A stretch of DNA of 64,000 nucleotides from Sva-07 sp963698435 (GCA_963698435.1 CAVOQV010000012.1:248001-312000), one strand, 5' to 3'; positions 35,064 to 44,378 are shown, counted from the first letter of the stretch. Made by a program: numbers and translations. The notes: generated by a model from the sequence alone, not told the origin.

Positions 35064-37295
35064 ATGAGCGAGAACACGTCCACCATCATCTACACCTTCA
35101 CCGACGAGGCCCCGGCGTTGGCGACGTACTCGTTCCTGCCGATCATCGAGGCGTTCGCCGGTGTCGCCGGAGTCGACGTCGAGACCCGTGACATCTCGCT
35201 CGCCGGGCGCATCATCGCCACCTTCCCCGAACGGTTGACCGACGAGCAGCGCATCGGCGACGCGCTCGCCGAACTGGGGGACTTGGCGTTGACCCCGGAA
35301 GCGAACATCATCAAGCTGCCCAACATCTCCGCTTCCGTACCGCAGATGAAGGCAGCGATCGCCGAGCTCCAGGCGAAGGGCTACGACATCCCGAACTACC
35401 CCGACGAGCCCTCGACGCCCGAGGAGGTCGAGGTGCGCGACCGCTACGGCACGGTGATGGGCTCAGCGGTGAACCCGGTGCTTCGTCAGGGGAACTCCGA
35501 CCGTCGCGCTCCCAAAGCGGTCAAGGACTACGCCAAGTCGCATCCGCACTCGATGGGGGCCTGGTCGACCGACTCGAAGACCCATGTCGCCACGATGGGC
35601 GATCGCGACTTCCGCTCGAACGAACAGTCGGTCACGGTCGCCGCCGACGGTGCGGTCCGCATCGAGCACGTCGGCTCCGACGGCGCCATCACCGTACTCA
35701 AGGAGTCGGTGCCGGTGCTCGCCGGCGAAGTGATCGACTCGACCGCAATGGACGTCGCCGCGCTGCGCTCCTTTCTCGCCGAGCAGATCAGCGACGCCAA
35801 GCAACAGGGCGTGCTGTTCTCGATCCACCTCAAGGCCACGATGATGAAGGTCTCCGACCCGATCATCTTCGGTCACGCCGTCGAGGTCTTCTTCGCCGAC
35901 GTCTTCGCCAAGCACGGCGACGTCATCGCCGCAGCTGGCGGCGACCCGCGCAACGGTTGGGCCAGCGTGCTGAGCGCTGTCGAGACGCTCCCAGCCGACC
36001 AGCGCGCAGCGATCGAGGCCGACATTGCAGCGGCCTACGAGAACGGCCCCGCCGTGGCGATGGTCGACTCCGACAAGGGCATCACCAACCTCCACGTGCC
36101 GAGCGACGTGATCGTCGACGCGTCGATGCCCGCCATGATCCGTACGTCGGGGCAGATGTGGAACGCAGACGGCGAGCAGCAGGATGCCAAGGCGGTCATC
36201 CCCGACAGCAGCTATGCCGGCGTGTACCAGACCGTCATCGAGGACTGCATCGTGAACGGCGCCTTCGATCCGTCCACGATGGGGAGCGTCCCCAACGTCG
36301 GCTTGATGGCGCAGAAGGCCGAGGAGTACGGCAGTCACGACAAGACGTTCGAAGCGCCCGCCGCCGGCACGATCCGCGTCGTCGACGCCGCATCCGGCGC
36401 GACGTTGATGGAGCAGAGCGTCCAGACCGGCGACATCTTCCGGATGTGTCAGGTCAAGGACGAGCCGATCCGCGACTGGGTGCGCCTCGCCGTCGATCGG
36501 GCTCGGGCAACGGGCGCGCCGGCGGTGTTCTGGCTCGACTCGACCCGCGCCCACGACGCCCAGCTGATCGCCAAGGTGAACCAGTACCTGGGCGACCACG
36601 AACTCGCCGGCGTCGAGATCGAGATCCTCGCCCCAGCGACCGCCACCCAGTTCTCGATCGACCGGGCCCGGCAGGGCCTCGACACGATCTCGGTCACCGG
36701 CAACGTGCTGCGTGACTACCTGACCGACCTCTTTCCGATCCTCGAGCTGGGCACGAGCGCCAAGATGCTCTCGATCGTGCCGTTGCTCAACGGTGGTGGC
36801 CTGTTCGAGACCGGCGCCGGCGGGTCAGCACCCAAGCATGTGCAGCAGCTGGTCAAGGAGAACTATCTCCGCTGGGACTCGCTCGGCGAGTTCCTGGCGC
36901 TGGCCGTCTCGTTCGAGCACCTCGCCAACGTCACCGGAAACGCTCGGGCCCAGATCCTCGCCGACACGCTCGACACGGCGACGGGCCAGCTACTCGAGAA
37001 CGGCAAGTCGCCGGCGCGGCGTCTCGGCCAGATCGACAACCGCGGCAGCCATTTCTACATCGCGCTCTACTGGGCGCAGGCGCTGGCCGCACAAACCGAC
37101 GACGCCGAGCTGGCGGCACGGTTCGCGCCGATCGCCGCCGAGCTGTCTGCCAACGAGCAGACGATCGTCGACGAACTGCTCGGCGTACAGGGTCACCCCG
37201 CCGACATCGGCGGGTACTACGCCCCCGATGCCGCCAAGGCCATCGCCGTGATGCGCCCAAGCCCGACTTTCAACGCCGCCATCGACGCCATCTGA
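35064..37295 (+). CDS. icd: Monomeric NADP-dependent isocitrate dehydrogenase (IDH-II)
   Basis: TCA-cycle enzyme converting isocitrate to 2-oxoglutarate with NADPH formation. The 743-residue length is diagnostic of the monomeric type. Signatures include YTFTDEAPALATYSFLPI at the N-terminus, VNPVLRQGNSDRRAP, HPHSMGAWSTDSKTHVA, STRAHDAQLI and the C-terminal DNRGSHFYIALYWAQALA. The ATG at 35064 lies after AGGTACCTCCC and matches the family start. It converges with gltA across a strong hairpin. Confidence 0.96.
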   Translation: MSENTSTIIYTFTDEAPALATYSFLPIIEAFAGVAGVDVETRDISLAGRIIATFPERLTDEQRIGDALAELGDLALTPEANIIKLPNISASVPQMKAAIAELQAKGYDIPNYPDEPSTPEEVEVRDRYGTVMGSAVNPVLRQGNSDRRAPKAVKDYAKSHPHSMGAWSTDSKTHVATMGDRDFRSNEQSVTVAADGAVRIEHVGSDGAITVLKESVPVLAGEVIDSTAMDVAALRSFLAEQISDAKQQGVLFSIHLKATMMKVSDPIIFGHAVEVFFADVFAKHGDVIAAAGGDPRNGWASVLSAVETLPADQRAAIEADIAAAYENGPAVAMVDSDKGITNLHVPSDVIVDASMPAMIRTSGQMWNADGEQQDAKAVIPDSSYAGVYQTVIEDCIVNGAFDPSTMGSVPNVGLMAQKAEEYGSHDKTFEAPAAGTIRVVDAASGATLMEQSVQTGDIFRMCQVKDEPIRDWVRLAVDRARATGAPAVFWLDSTRAHDAQLIAKVNQYLGDHELAGVEIEILAPATATQFSIDRARQGLDTISVTGNVLRDYLTDLFPILELGTSAKMLSIVPLLNGGGLFETGAGGSAPKHVQQLVKENYLRWDSLGEFLALAVSFEHLANVTGNARAQILADTLDTATGQLLENGKSPARRLGQIDNRGSHFYIALYWAQALAAQTDDAELAARFAPIAAELSANEQTIVDELLGVQGHPADIGGYYAPDAAKAIAVMRPSPTFNAAIDAI

Positions 37296-37302
37296 GAGCG
37301 AT

Positions 37303-37322
37303 CCGGGGGTCCTGACCCCCGG
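37303..37322. terminator. Bidirectional hairpin between icd and gltA
   Basis: CCGGGGGT and ACCCCCGG (8-bp perfect stem, 4-base loop) lie in the 32-bp gap between two convergent genes, where it can serve both transcripts. No T-tract is present. Confidence 0.75.
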
Positions 37323-37327
37323 TGCGA

Positions 37328-38593
37328 TCAGCGGTTGACGATGGGGACGTAGTTGCGCTCGTCGGGGCCGTCGTACCACTGGCGCGGTCGGGAGATCTTC
37401 TGCGCTGGGTCGTTGAGGAGTTCCTGCCAGTGCGCCAGCCAGCCCGACATGCGCGGGATCGCGAACAGCACGGTGAACATCTCGACCGGGAACCCCATCG
37501 CCTGGTAGATCAGACCCGAGTAGAAGTCGACGTTCGGGTAGAGCTTGCGGTCGATGAAGTACGAATCGGACAGCGCGACGTCCTCGAGTTTCAGTGCGAT
37601 GTCGAGCAGCGGATTCTTGCCGGTCACCTCGAACACGTCGTACGCGGCCTGCTTGATGATGCGGGCCCGCGGGTCGTAGTTCTTGTAGACGCGGTGACCG
37701 AAGCCCATCAGGCGACCTTCGCCGGCCTTGACCGCGTCGACGAACGCAGGAACGTTGTCGACCGAGCCGATCTCGGTGAGCATCCGCACGACCGCCTCGT
37801 TGGCGCCGCCATGGAGCGGGCCGTACAACGCTGCCGCGGCGCCTGCTGCCGACGAATAGGGATCGGCGTGGCTCGACCCGATCACGCGCATTGCCGTGGT
37901 TCCGCAGTTCTGCTCGTGGTCGGCGTGGAGGATGAACAGCACCTCCATCGCTCGCTCGAGTACCGGATCCACCTCGTAGTCGCCGATCTTCCACATCATG
38001 TTGAGGAAGTTGGCCGGGTACGACAGGTCGTTGCTCGGAGCGTTGAACGGCAGACCGACCGAGAAGCGGTAGCACATCGCGGCGATGGTGGGTGCCTTCG
38101 CGATGAGGCGGAGAATCTGGCGGTCACGCTGCGAGGGGTCGTCGATGTCCTTGGCGCCTTCGTAGAACGTGCCGAGTGCGGCGACGGCCGAGGTGAACAT
38201 GCCCATCGGGTGCGCGTTGTAGTGGAACCCGTCGACGAAACGCTTGCGCATGTTCTCGTGGATGAACGTGTGGTGGGTCACGTCGTGCACCCAGAGTTCG
38301 AGCTGTTCCTTGGTGGGCAGTTCGCCGTTCAGCAGCAGGTAGGCGACCTCGAGGTAGCTCGAGTGCTCGGCGAGCTGTTCGATCGGGTAGCCCCCGTAGC
38401 GCAGGATGCCGGCGTCGCCGTCGAGGTAGGTGATGGCGGACTTGCACGACGCGGTCGACAAGAACGCGGGGTCATAGCAGTACAGCGACGGGTCGAGATC
38501 GCGAAGCGCCGACGAGGGAAAGACCCCTCCTTCGATGGGAACGGTGACGGTCTTGCCGGTTCGGTCGTCGGTGATGGTGATGGTGTCGGGCAC
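37328..38593 (-). CDS. gltA: Citrate synthase (type II, GltA)
   Basis: 421-residue citrate synthase that condenses acetyl-CoA with oxaloacetate. Catalytic residues are visible: His in YGPLHGGANEAV, His in MGFGHRVYKNYDPR and Asp in LYPNVDFYSGL. The N-terminal beta-rich extension (TVTVPIEGGVFPSSALRDL) is typical of the hexameric type II enzymes. ILRYGGYPIEQLAEHSSYLE is strongly conserved. It is paired convergently with icd. Confidence 0.97.
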   Translation of the reverse strand: MPDTITITDDRTGKTVTVPIEGGVFPSSALRDLDPSLYCYDPAFLSTASCKSAITYLDGDAGILRYGGYPIEQLAEHSSYLEVAYLLLNGELPTKEQLELWVHDVTHHTFIHENMRKRFVDGFHYNAHPMGMFTSAVAALGTFYEGAKDIDDPSQRDRQILRLIAKAPTIAAMCYRFSVGLPFNAPSNDLSYPANFLNMMWKIGDYEVDPVLERAMEVLFILHADHEQNCGTTAMRVIGSSHADPYSSAAGAAAALYGPLHGGANEAVVRMLTEIGSVDNVPAFVDAVKAGEGRLMGFGHRVYKNYDPRARIIKQAAYDVFEVTGKNPLLDIALKLEDVALSDSYFIDRKLYPNVDFYSGLIYQAMGFPVEMFTVLFAIPRMSGWLAHWQELLNDPAQKISRPRQWYDGPDERNYVPIVNR

Positions 38594-38730
38594 GTGGCTT
38601 CCTCTCGTGGCGCGAACTCAGGGGTCAGGCGATCGGAGGTTCCTCCCCGGCCGCGCTGTCACGTTAGTGCCGAATGGTCCGCGGCCCCGCAACGAAGTCG
38701 ACGCGCCGTCACGTCGCGATCCCAGGAGGG

Positions 38731-40089
38731 TCAGAGCGGGCTGTTGCCGTGCTTGCGTCCGCCGAGCGCCTCTCGCTTGTCCTGGAGCACCTCGAGGGCG
38801 GCGGAGATCTCGGAGCGTGTGTCGGCCGGGTCGATCACGGCGTCGACGAGTCCACGTTCGGCGGCCACGTACGGATTGAGTAGACGTTCGGTGTAGTCGA
38901 GTTCGAACGCGGCGCGTTCCTCGGGCGTTGCCCGTCGCTGGAGGATCGCGGCGGCCTGGCCGGCGCCCATCACGGCGAGTTCGGCCCATGGCCAGGCCAG
39001 GCACAAGTCGTTGCCCATCGTCTTGGAGTCCATCACGATGTACGCGCCGCCGTAGCTCTTGCGCAGGATGACGCAGATCCGGGGCACGGTGGCGCGGGCG
39101 TATGCGTAGACGAGCTGTGCTCCGTGGCGGATCATCCCGCGCCATTCGAGATCTTTTCCCGGGTAGAACCCGGGGGTGTCGACGAGGGTGATGATCGGCA
39201 GGTTGAAGGCGTCGCACAGGGCAACGAATCGAGCCGCCTTCTGCGAGGCCGGAATGTCGAGCGTGCCGGCGAGGATCATCGGTTGATTGGCCACGATGCC
39301 GACGGGTCTCCCACCGATCGTGGCGAACGCCGTCACGACATTGGCCGCCCATCGATCGCGCAGTTCGAGCATCGAGCCATCGTCGACGATGGCGGCAGCC
39401 ACCTTGCGAACGTCATAACTCCCGGTGGACGACGGGGGGATCAGGTTGCCGGCCTCGGGACACGGTCGATCTGGTGGATCGTCGGTGGGCGTCAGTGGTG
39501 GCTCGGAGTCGACGTGATCGGGGAGGTACGACAGCAGTTCGCTGACCATGTCGACCGCGGCGACTCGGTCAGCGACGACCGCAGTTGCGACGCCGGTGTA
39601 CCGGGCATGGTGGGCCGCGCCGCCGAGTTCGTCGACGCCGATCGATACTCCGGTGAACTCCTCGACCATCGTCGGGCCGTTCACGAACGCATAGCTGCTC
39701 TCGGTCATCACCGTGAGGTCAGCGATCCCGAGCAAGAGCGCGGGTCCCGAGACGGCGGGTCCCGACACGATCACTGCGGTGGGCACCACGCCGGAACAGG
39801 CGGTCAACGCCGCTGCCACCCGGCCCCACGCGTGGAGTGCCGGCACGCCTTCGTTGATGTCCGCACCGGAGGTTGCCAGCACGAGCACCAACGGGATACG
39901 CCGACTCCGGGCCGCTTCGGCGGCGGCGACGAACTGTTCCGAGGTCGTGCTGTTCAGCCGGGTCGGCTCGTCGTCGGTTTCGAACTCGGCCCACACCACC
40001 TGGCGTCCATCGAGGTCGCGAATCGTGACGCGGACGTCGCTGGGGGTGAGCCGGGTGAGCGAGAGCTGAGTCGGAGCGACACCGTTCAT
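38731..40089 (-). CDS. Acyl-CoA carboxylase beta (carboxyltransferase) subunit-like protein
   Basis: 452-residue biotin-dependent carboxyltransferase with two crotonase-like halves. The C-terminal half is well conserved: GSYDVRKVAAAIVDDGSMLEL, GRPVGIVANQP, FVDTPGFYPGKDLEW-like loop (LVDTPGFYPG), RKSYGGAYIVM and WPWAELAVMGAGQAAAI. The N-terminal half is shorter and more divergent than in 510-530-residue PccB/AccD proteins. No biotin carboxylase or biotin carrier gene is adjacent. The substrate may be acetyl-, propionyl- or another acyl-CoA. Confidence 0.82.
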   Translation of the reverse strand: MNGVAPTQLSLTRLTPSDVRVTIRDLDGRQVVWAEFETDDEPTRLNSTTSEQFVAAAEAARSRRIPLVLVLATSGADINEGVPALHAWGRVAAALTACSGVVPTAVIVSGPAVSGPALLLGIADLTVMTESSYAFVNGPTMVEEFTGVSIGVDELGGAAHHARYTGVATAVVADRVAAVDMVSELLSYLPDHVDSEPPLTPTDDPPDRPCPEAGNLIPPSSTGSYDVRKVAAAIVDDGSMLELRDRWAANVVTAFATIGGRPVGIVANQPMILAGTLDIPASQKAARFVALCDAFNLPIITLVDTPGFYPGKDLEWRGMIRHGAQLVYAYARATVPRICVILRKSYGGAYIVMDSKTMGNDLCLAWPWAELAVMGAGQAAAILQRRATPEERAAFELDYTERLLNPYVAAERGLVDAVIDPADTRSEISAALEVLQDKREALGGRKHGNSPL

Positions 40090-40162
40090 CGGTGCGGACA
40101 GTAACGCGACGCCGAAGCGATCCGTGCCTGGGCGACCGGTGGCCCGTGGAGGCGACCCGGGA

Positions 40163-41096
40163 TCAGCGATTGACCGGGATCGCAGCAGTGTCGATGTGGA
40201 TGCCGTGCTGCAGTGCGCCGTGGGCCTTGGTCACCGATCGGAGGATCTCGAGCACGGCCATCGTCGGGGCACTCGCCGCAGGGCGACGACGTCGCGCGAA
40301 CGCAACGACGCGCCGGGGAAGCTCGGGGACCGTGATGCGGTGGAACGTCCCCTCGAGCCAGTCCGGGACCGCGGTCGCCGGCACGATGGCGGCACCGAAC
40401 CCGGCGAAGGCCAGCGAAGCGAGCAGGCGGACTCCGTCGACCTCGGCCTGCGCTCGAAGGGTGATGTCGGCGTTGGCGGCTGCCCGTTCGAGGACGCGTC
40501 GCAGGGCGGCGCCGGGCGGGGGGAGCAGCAAGGGGACCTCGTCGAGGTCGGCGAGCGGGATCTCGTCGCGCTCGGCGAGCGGATGACCGTCCGCGGCGAG
40601 CAGCAGGAGATCCTCGGCGAACAGCGGCTCGATGACCAGCTCGGGCTCGTCGACGGGCAGGTGGACGATTGCGCCGTTGAGCTGCCCCGTGAGGACGTTG
40701 GGGACGAGCGACGACGTGGCGCCCTCCTGGACGATCGCTCGCACGTTCGGATGTCGCGTCGCTGAGTTCGCCGAGAAAGGTCGGGATCAGCCAACGTGCC
40801 GTGGTGCCGATGACGCCGATGCGGGTCTGGCCCGACACCTCGGCGTGACGGCTCGACATGTCGGCCGCGATGTCGTCGATCTCGTTGAGCACCCGGCGGG
40901 CCCGCTCGACCACCCGGGCACCGTCGTCGGTCAGGCCGCCCTGTGCTCGGTCGACGAGCGTGACCCCGAGTTCCTTCTCCAGGCGCGCGATGTGACTCGA
41001 GACGTTCGACTGCACGGTGTAGAGGGCTCGTGCCGCCGCAGAGAAGGTGCCGTGATCGGCGATCGCCACGAGCGTTGCGAGCTGCCGGACGTCCAT
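40163..41096 (-). CDS. LysR family transcriptional regulator, frameshifted
   Basis: 310-residue LTTR once one base is removed. The N-terminal winged helix has MDVRQLATLVAIADHGTFSA and ALYTVQSNVSSHIARLEKELG. The substrate-binding domain begins TRIGVIGTTARWLIP and continues in another frame at NVRAIVQEGATSSLVPNVL. An extra base near 40757 causes the shift. The ATG at 41096 matches the family start. It is divergent from the leader and HAD-acyltransferase gene, a likely target. The effector is unknown. Confidence 0.87.
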
Positions 41097-41131
41097 CTCT
41101 GGCGACGATACCAAGTATCTCTTTGTTCTAC

Positions 41132-41160
41132 TTGCACGATCGTTTGTTCACGTGCATACT
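41132..41160 (+). promoter_or_regulatory. Sigma70-like promoter TTGCAC-17-CATACT
   Basis: A -35 hexamer TTGCAC (41132-41137) and a -10 CATACT (41155-41160) are separated by exactly 17 bp, inside a patch clearly AT-richer than its surroundings. Transcription would start near 41167 toward the HAD-acyltransferase gene. Confidence 0.65.
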
Positions 41161-41166
41161 TTCACA

Positions 41167-41290
41167 AGCAGATCGCAGTGCGAACACCCCCCATGTTCCA
41201 CTCGAAGGGAAGTCCACCATCCGGTTCCCCCAACCGGAGGACATTCCCAGGTTGAGAGACCCGGATCCCCCGTCCGGGTCTTTCCCGTTT
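41167..41290 (+). ncRNA. Putative ~120-nt leader or small RNA ending at a terminator
   Basis: Between the promoter at 41132 and the hairpin at 41258 lies a short transcript unit. It contains a perfect stem-loop CCGGTT-CCCCC-AACCGG (41221-41237) and a 20-codon open frame starting ATG at 41193 and stopping TGA just before the terminator. That frame has no convincing ribosome-binding site. It could be a free small RNA or a transcription-attenuating leader of the gene at 41337. It does not resemble a riboswitch I can name. Confidence 0.45.
41258..41280 (+). terminator. Intrinsic terminator-like hairpin upstream of the HAD-acyltransferase gene
   Basis: GACCCGGA (41258-41265) pairs with TCCGGGTC (41273-41280) over a 7-base loop, followed by TTTCCCGTTTTCC. 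It sits 57 bp before the GTG at 41337 and downstream of a promoter, an unusual place for a terminator. Confidence 0.65.
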
Positions 41291-41336
41291 TCCGGACTCG
41301 GTGCCCACCGGGAGGGTCGTCGCCTAGTCTCGTTCC

Positions 41337-42767
41337 GTGACTTCATCGGGCGCTGCCTTCTTCGATCTCGATCGCACCTTGCTGTCGGGTGCCTCGGGGG
41401 AAGTGTTCGCCGGTGCGATGCGTCTGGCCGGGCTGACGGGCCCGAACCCGGTGCCGGGGGAGCGGCTGCTGTTCGGGCTCTTCAATGCGATCGGAGAGAC
41501 GCTGCCCTCGATGGTGCTGGCTCGTCAGGCGGTCTCGCTGGCGGCCGGGCGGTCGCAGGCTGCGGTCGCCGAGGCGGCCGAGACGGTTGCCGACGATCTG
41601 TGTGCCATGGTCCAGCCGTTCGCCGAAACGGCCTTCGCTGCGCACCGCCAGGCGGGCCGGCCGATCGTGTTGGCCACCACGACGCCGTACGACCTCGTGA
41701 AGCCGTTCGCCGAACGGCTCGGTCTCGACGACGTCGTCGCGACGCGCTACGGCGTCGACCCCGATGGAACCTACGACGGCACGCTCGACGGACCGTTCGT
41801 GTGGTCGGCCGGCAAACTCGCCGCCATCACCGAGTGGGCCGATCGTCACGACGTCGATCTCGCCGAGAGCTACGCCTACTCCGACAGTGTCTACGACACG
41901 CCGATGCTCGCGGCCGTCGGCCACCCGATCGTGGTCAACCCCGACCCCCGGATGGTGCTGGTCGCCGCAGCGCGTCGGTGGCCGACGCTGAACCTCGACG
42001 TCTCGCCCGGCGTGCTCAAGATCCCTGTGATCGGTCTCGAGTTGCAGCAGGTCGCACTGCGGTTCGCACGTCCGGCTGCGTATCCGTACGCGCGATTCGA
42101 CATCGACGGCGTCGAGAACATTCCGTCCTCAGGCGCGGCGATTCTCGTCGGGAATCACCGGAGCTACTTCGATGTCGCTGCGATGTCGCTGACGATCGCC
42201 GAGTCCGGTCGCCCGGCGCGCTTCTTGGGCAAGAAGGAGGTGTTCGACGCACCGATCGTCGGACCGATCGCCGCCGCGATGGGTGGGATCCGCGTCGACC
42301 GGGGGACTGGCTCGGACGAGCCGCTTGCGGCCGCCGCCGCTGCCCTCGACGGCGGCGAGATGGTCACGATGATGCCGGAGGGCACCATCCCGCGTGGACC
42401 GGCGTTCTTCAAGAAGCCGAAGGGCCGATGGGGTGCGGCCCGGCTCGCGCAGATGACCGGTGCGCCGGTGATCCCGGTCGGCATGTGGGGCACCGAGCAG
42501 GTGTGGCCGCGCTCGAGTCGGCTCCCCAACGTGCTCAACCTGACCGATCCGCCGACGGTACGGATCCGCGTGGGCGAACCCGTTCGTCTGGTCGGTCGTT
42601 CGCTGGAGGCCGACACCAAGCGGATCATGGCTGCGCTCGTCGACCTGTTGCCCGCCGATGCGTATCGCAAGCGCACGCCGTCTGCCGAGGAGCTCGCTGC
42701 GACGTACCCGCCGGGCTACTCCGGCAACCCCGACCGCGAGTCGGCACGACGTCCCGGCTCCGACTGA
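41337..42767 (+). CDS. HAD-IB phosphatase / PlsC-type acyltransferase fusion protein
   Basis: 476-residue two-domain protein. Residues 1-220 are a HAD-IB hydrolase: FFDLDRTLLSG (DxDxT nucleophile), VLATTTPYDLVKP and YSDSVYDTPML. Residues about 245-460 are a 1-acyl-glycerol-3-phosphate acyltransferase-like domain: VGNHRSYFDVAAM (NHxxxxD), GGIRVDRG and MMPEGTIPRG (EGT). Such fusions are known in actinobacteria and are linked to phospholipid synthesis; the exact step is not settled here. A GTG start at 41337. A promoter-terminator leader lies upstream. Confidence 0.88.
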   Translation: MTSSGAAFFDLDRTLLSGASGEVFAGAMRLAGLTGPNPVPGERLLFGLFNAIGETLPSMVLARQAVSLAAGRSQAAVAEAAETVADDLCAMVQPFAETAFAAHRQAGRPIVLATTTPYDLVKPFAERLGLDDVVATRYGVDPDGTYDGTLDGPFVWSAGKLAAITEWADRHDVDLAESYAYSDSVYDTPMLAAVGHPIVVNPDPRMVLVAAARRWPTLNLDVSPGVLKIPVIGLELQQVALRFARPAAYPYARFDIDGVENIPSSGAAILVGNHRSYFDVAAMSLTIAESGRPARFLGKKEVFDAPIVGPIAAAMGGIRVDRGTGSDEPLAAAAAALDGGEMVTMMPEGTIPRGPAFFKKPKGRWGAARLAQMTGAPVIPVGMWGTEQVWPRSSRLPNVLNLTDPPTVRIRVGEPVRLVGRSLEADTKRIMAALVDLLPADAYRKRTPSAEELAATYPPGYSGNPDRESARRPGSD

Positions 42768-42920
42768 CAGCAGGCGTTCTCCGAGCCCGGTTCCCGGGTG
42801 GAGCAACTATTCGTACTCAATTGTCATCCGGATCTGAGACGGCCTCGTAGACCTGTTACTCCGCTCGAAGCGGCGTGAACAGAACACCTCCACTCAGACC
42901 CACGAAAAGGAACCACCCCC

Positions 42921-43529
42921 ATGCGCAAGTCCTCCACCCGCCTCGCCGCCGTCGCCGCCGTCACCGGCCTCGTCGTGCTGTCCGCCTGCGGCAGCGACTC
43001 GAATGATGCCGACACCGCAGCGACGACGGCAGCACCCGCCGCCACTGATGCGCCCGCCGACGACATGGCTGACGAGCCCGGCACGATCGTCGACGTCGCC
43101 GTCGCCAACGGCTCGTTCGAGACGCTCGTCGCTGCGGTCACCGCTGCTGACCTCGTCGACACCCTGTCGAGCGAGGGTCCGTTCACGGTGTTCGCGCCGA
43201 CCGATGATGCGTTCGCCGCATTGCCCGAGGGCCTCGTCGACTGCCTCCTCCTCGAGGAGAACGTTGATACGTTGAGCGCCATCCTCACCTATCACGTCGT
43301 TTCCGGCGAGGTGCTCTCGACCGACCTGACGGATGGCCCGGTCGCCACCGTGCAGACCGAGGAGATCACTGTCGATCTGACCGACGGTGTTGTGCTCAAC
43401 GAGACCGTGAACGTGATCATCCCGGACGTTCCGGCCAGCAACGGCGTGATCCACGCCATCGACGGCGTGCTCCTGCCCCCGACCGTTGCAGCAGGTCTCG
43501 ACGCTTTCGTGGCTTCCTGCCCCGCCTGA
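42921..43529 (+). CDS. Fasciclin (FAS1)-domain lipoprotein
   Basis: 202-residue exported lipoprotein. The signal peptide ends in the lipobox VVLSAC (Cys at about residue 23), followed by an Asp/Ala/Thr-rich linker to about 52. A single FAS1 domain follows, with FETLVAAVTAADLVDTL, GPFTVFAPTDDAFAALP, YHVVSGEV and NGVIHAIDGVLLPP. FAS1 domains mediate adhesion or matrix binding. A good AAAGGA ribosome-binding site precedes the ATG, and two hairpins follow the gene. Confidence 0.93.
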   Translation: MRKSSTRLAAVAAVTGLVVLSACGSDSNDADTAATTAAPAATDAPADDMADEPGTIVDVAVANGSFETLVAAVTAADLVDTLSSEGPFTVFAPTDDAFAALPEGLVDCLLLEENVDTLSAILTYHVVSGEVLSTDLTDGPVATVQTEEITVDLTDGVVLNETVNVIIPDVPASNGVIHAIDGVLLPPTVAAGLDAFVASCPA

Positions 43530-43546
43530 TCACCCACTGAACAACT

Positions 43547-43564
43547 GACCGGGACATCCCGGTC
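43547..43564 (+). terminator. Hairpin after fasciclin gene
   Basis: GACCGGGA and TCCCGGTC form an 8-bp perfect stem with a 2-base centre, 18 bp after the stop codon. No T-tract follows. Confidence 0.55.
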
Positions 43565-43584
43565 ATGCAGTCTCCCCTTCGGAT

Positions 43585-43613
43585 GAGGGGCCGGTCCTCC
43601 TGGCCGGCCCCTC
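43585..43613 (+). terminator. Second hairpin after fasciclin gene
   Basis: GAGGGGCCGG (43585-43594) pairs with CCGGCCCCTC (43604-43613) over a 9-base loop. It is a strong 10-bp stem just before the next small gene, so it may insulate that gene. Confidence 0.6.
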
Positions 43614-43633
43614 ATTCGCGTACCGTGCCAGGC

Positions 43634-43924
43634 GTGGACGGCACGTCGACCTGCGAACTCTGTGAAGCGACACCGTTCACCGAGTGGTTCCACAGCGACG
43701 AACTGTGTTGGATCGCCGAGTGCGACTCGTGCGGCGTCCCGATGGTGGTGTGGCGCCAACACGATCCGATGCCGTCACCCGAGATCCGCCGCGCCCTCCA
43801 CGACCAGCTCGACGCCGTGATGGAAGCCCGTGACGCCGGCCCGTTCTGGATCGATGACACGCTGCGCTCGATCCCCGATCACTACCACGCCCACGCCCGA
43901 CGACGACCCGACTGGAGCCGCTGA
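43634..43924 (+). CDS. Small hypothetical protein with two CxxC motifs
   Basis: Not recognised. The 96-residue protein has CELC (about residues 7-10) and CDSC (about 29-32), which together could bind one zinc. A helical acidic middle follows, then a His-rich C-terminus (DHYHAHARRR). HIT-family resemblance in the tail is weak. The GTG at 43634 is the best start; another lies 9 bp upstream. Its stop overlaps the next ATG by one base (TGATG), so it is translationally coupled to the FabZ-like gene. Confidence 0.65.
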   Translation: MDGTSTCELCEATPFTEWFHSDELCWIAECDSCGVPMVVWRQHDPMPSPEIRRALHDQLDAVMEARDAGPFWIDDTLRSIPDHYHAHARRRPDWSR

Positions 43925-44367
43925 TGTCGACACCCGAAGCGACCGCCCTGCCCCGCCCCGACGAGCTGCTGCCCCACCGGCCTCCGTTCCTCTTCGTCGA
44001 CGAGATGATCTCGATCGTGCCGGGAGTGTCGGCATCGGGCCGCTGGAAGCTCACCGGTGACGAGTACTTCTTCACCGGGCATTTTCCGGGACGCCCGACG
44101 CTTCCGGGTGTCCTGATGTGCGAGGCGATCGCACAGGTGGGTGCTGCTGCGGTGCTCGCCGACCCGAAGTTCGCCGGCAAACTGCCGCTCTTCGGCGGGC
44201 TCGACGGTGCGCGATTCCGTCGACAGGTGGTGCCGGGGGACGAACTCGTCCTGGAAGTCGAGCTGGGGCGCATGTCGGCGCGTGCCGGAAAGGGCTCGGG
44301 TCGAGCGCTCGTCGGCGGCGAGATCGCCTGCCAGTGTGATCTGCTCTTCGTGCTCGCCGACGTGTGA
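43924..44367 (+). CDS. 3-hydroxyacyl-ACP dehydratase FabZ-like hot-dog protein
   Basis: 147-residue hot-dog-fold dehydratase. LLPHRPPFLFVDEM is the FabZ N-terminal signature. The catalytic His is in TGHFPGRPTLPGVLMCEAIAQ, with the following Glu in the same helix. FGGLDGARFRRQVVPGDEL matches the next conserved block. It probably removes water from 3-hydroxyacyl-ACP in the type II fatty-acid cycle. It converges with fabF of the neighbouring FAS operon, leaving 11 bp. Confidence 0.88.
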   Translation: MSTPEATALPRPDELLPHRPPFLFVDEMISIVPGVSASGRWKLTGDEYFFTGHFPGRPTLPGVLMCEAIAQVGAAAVLADPKFAGKLPLFGGLDGARFRRQVVPGDELVLEVELGRMSARAGKGSGRALVGGEIACQCDLLFVLADV

Positions 44368-44378
44368 GGGGGTGATCG

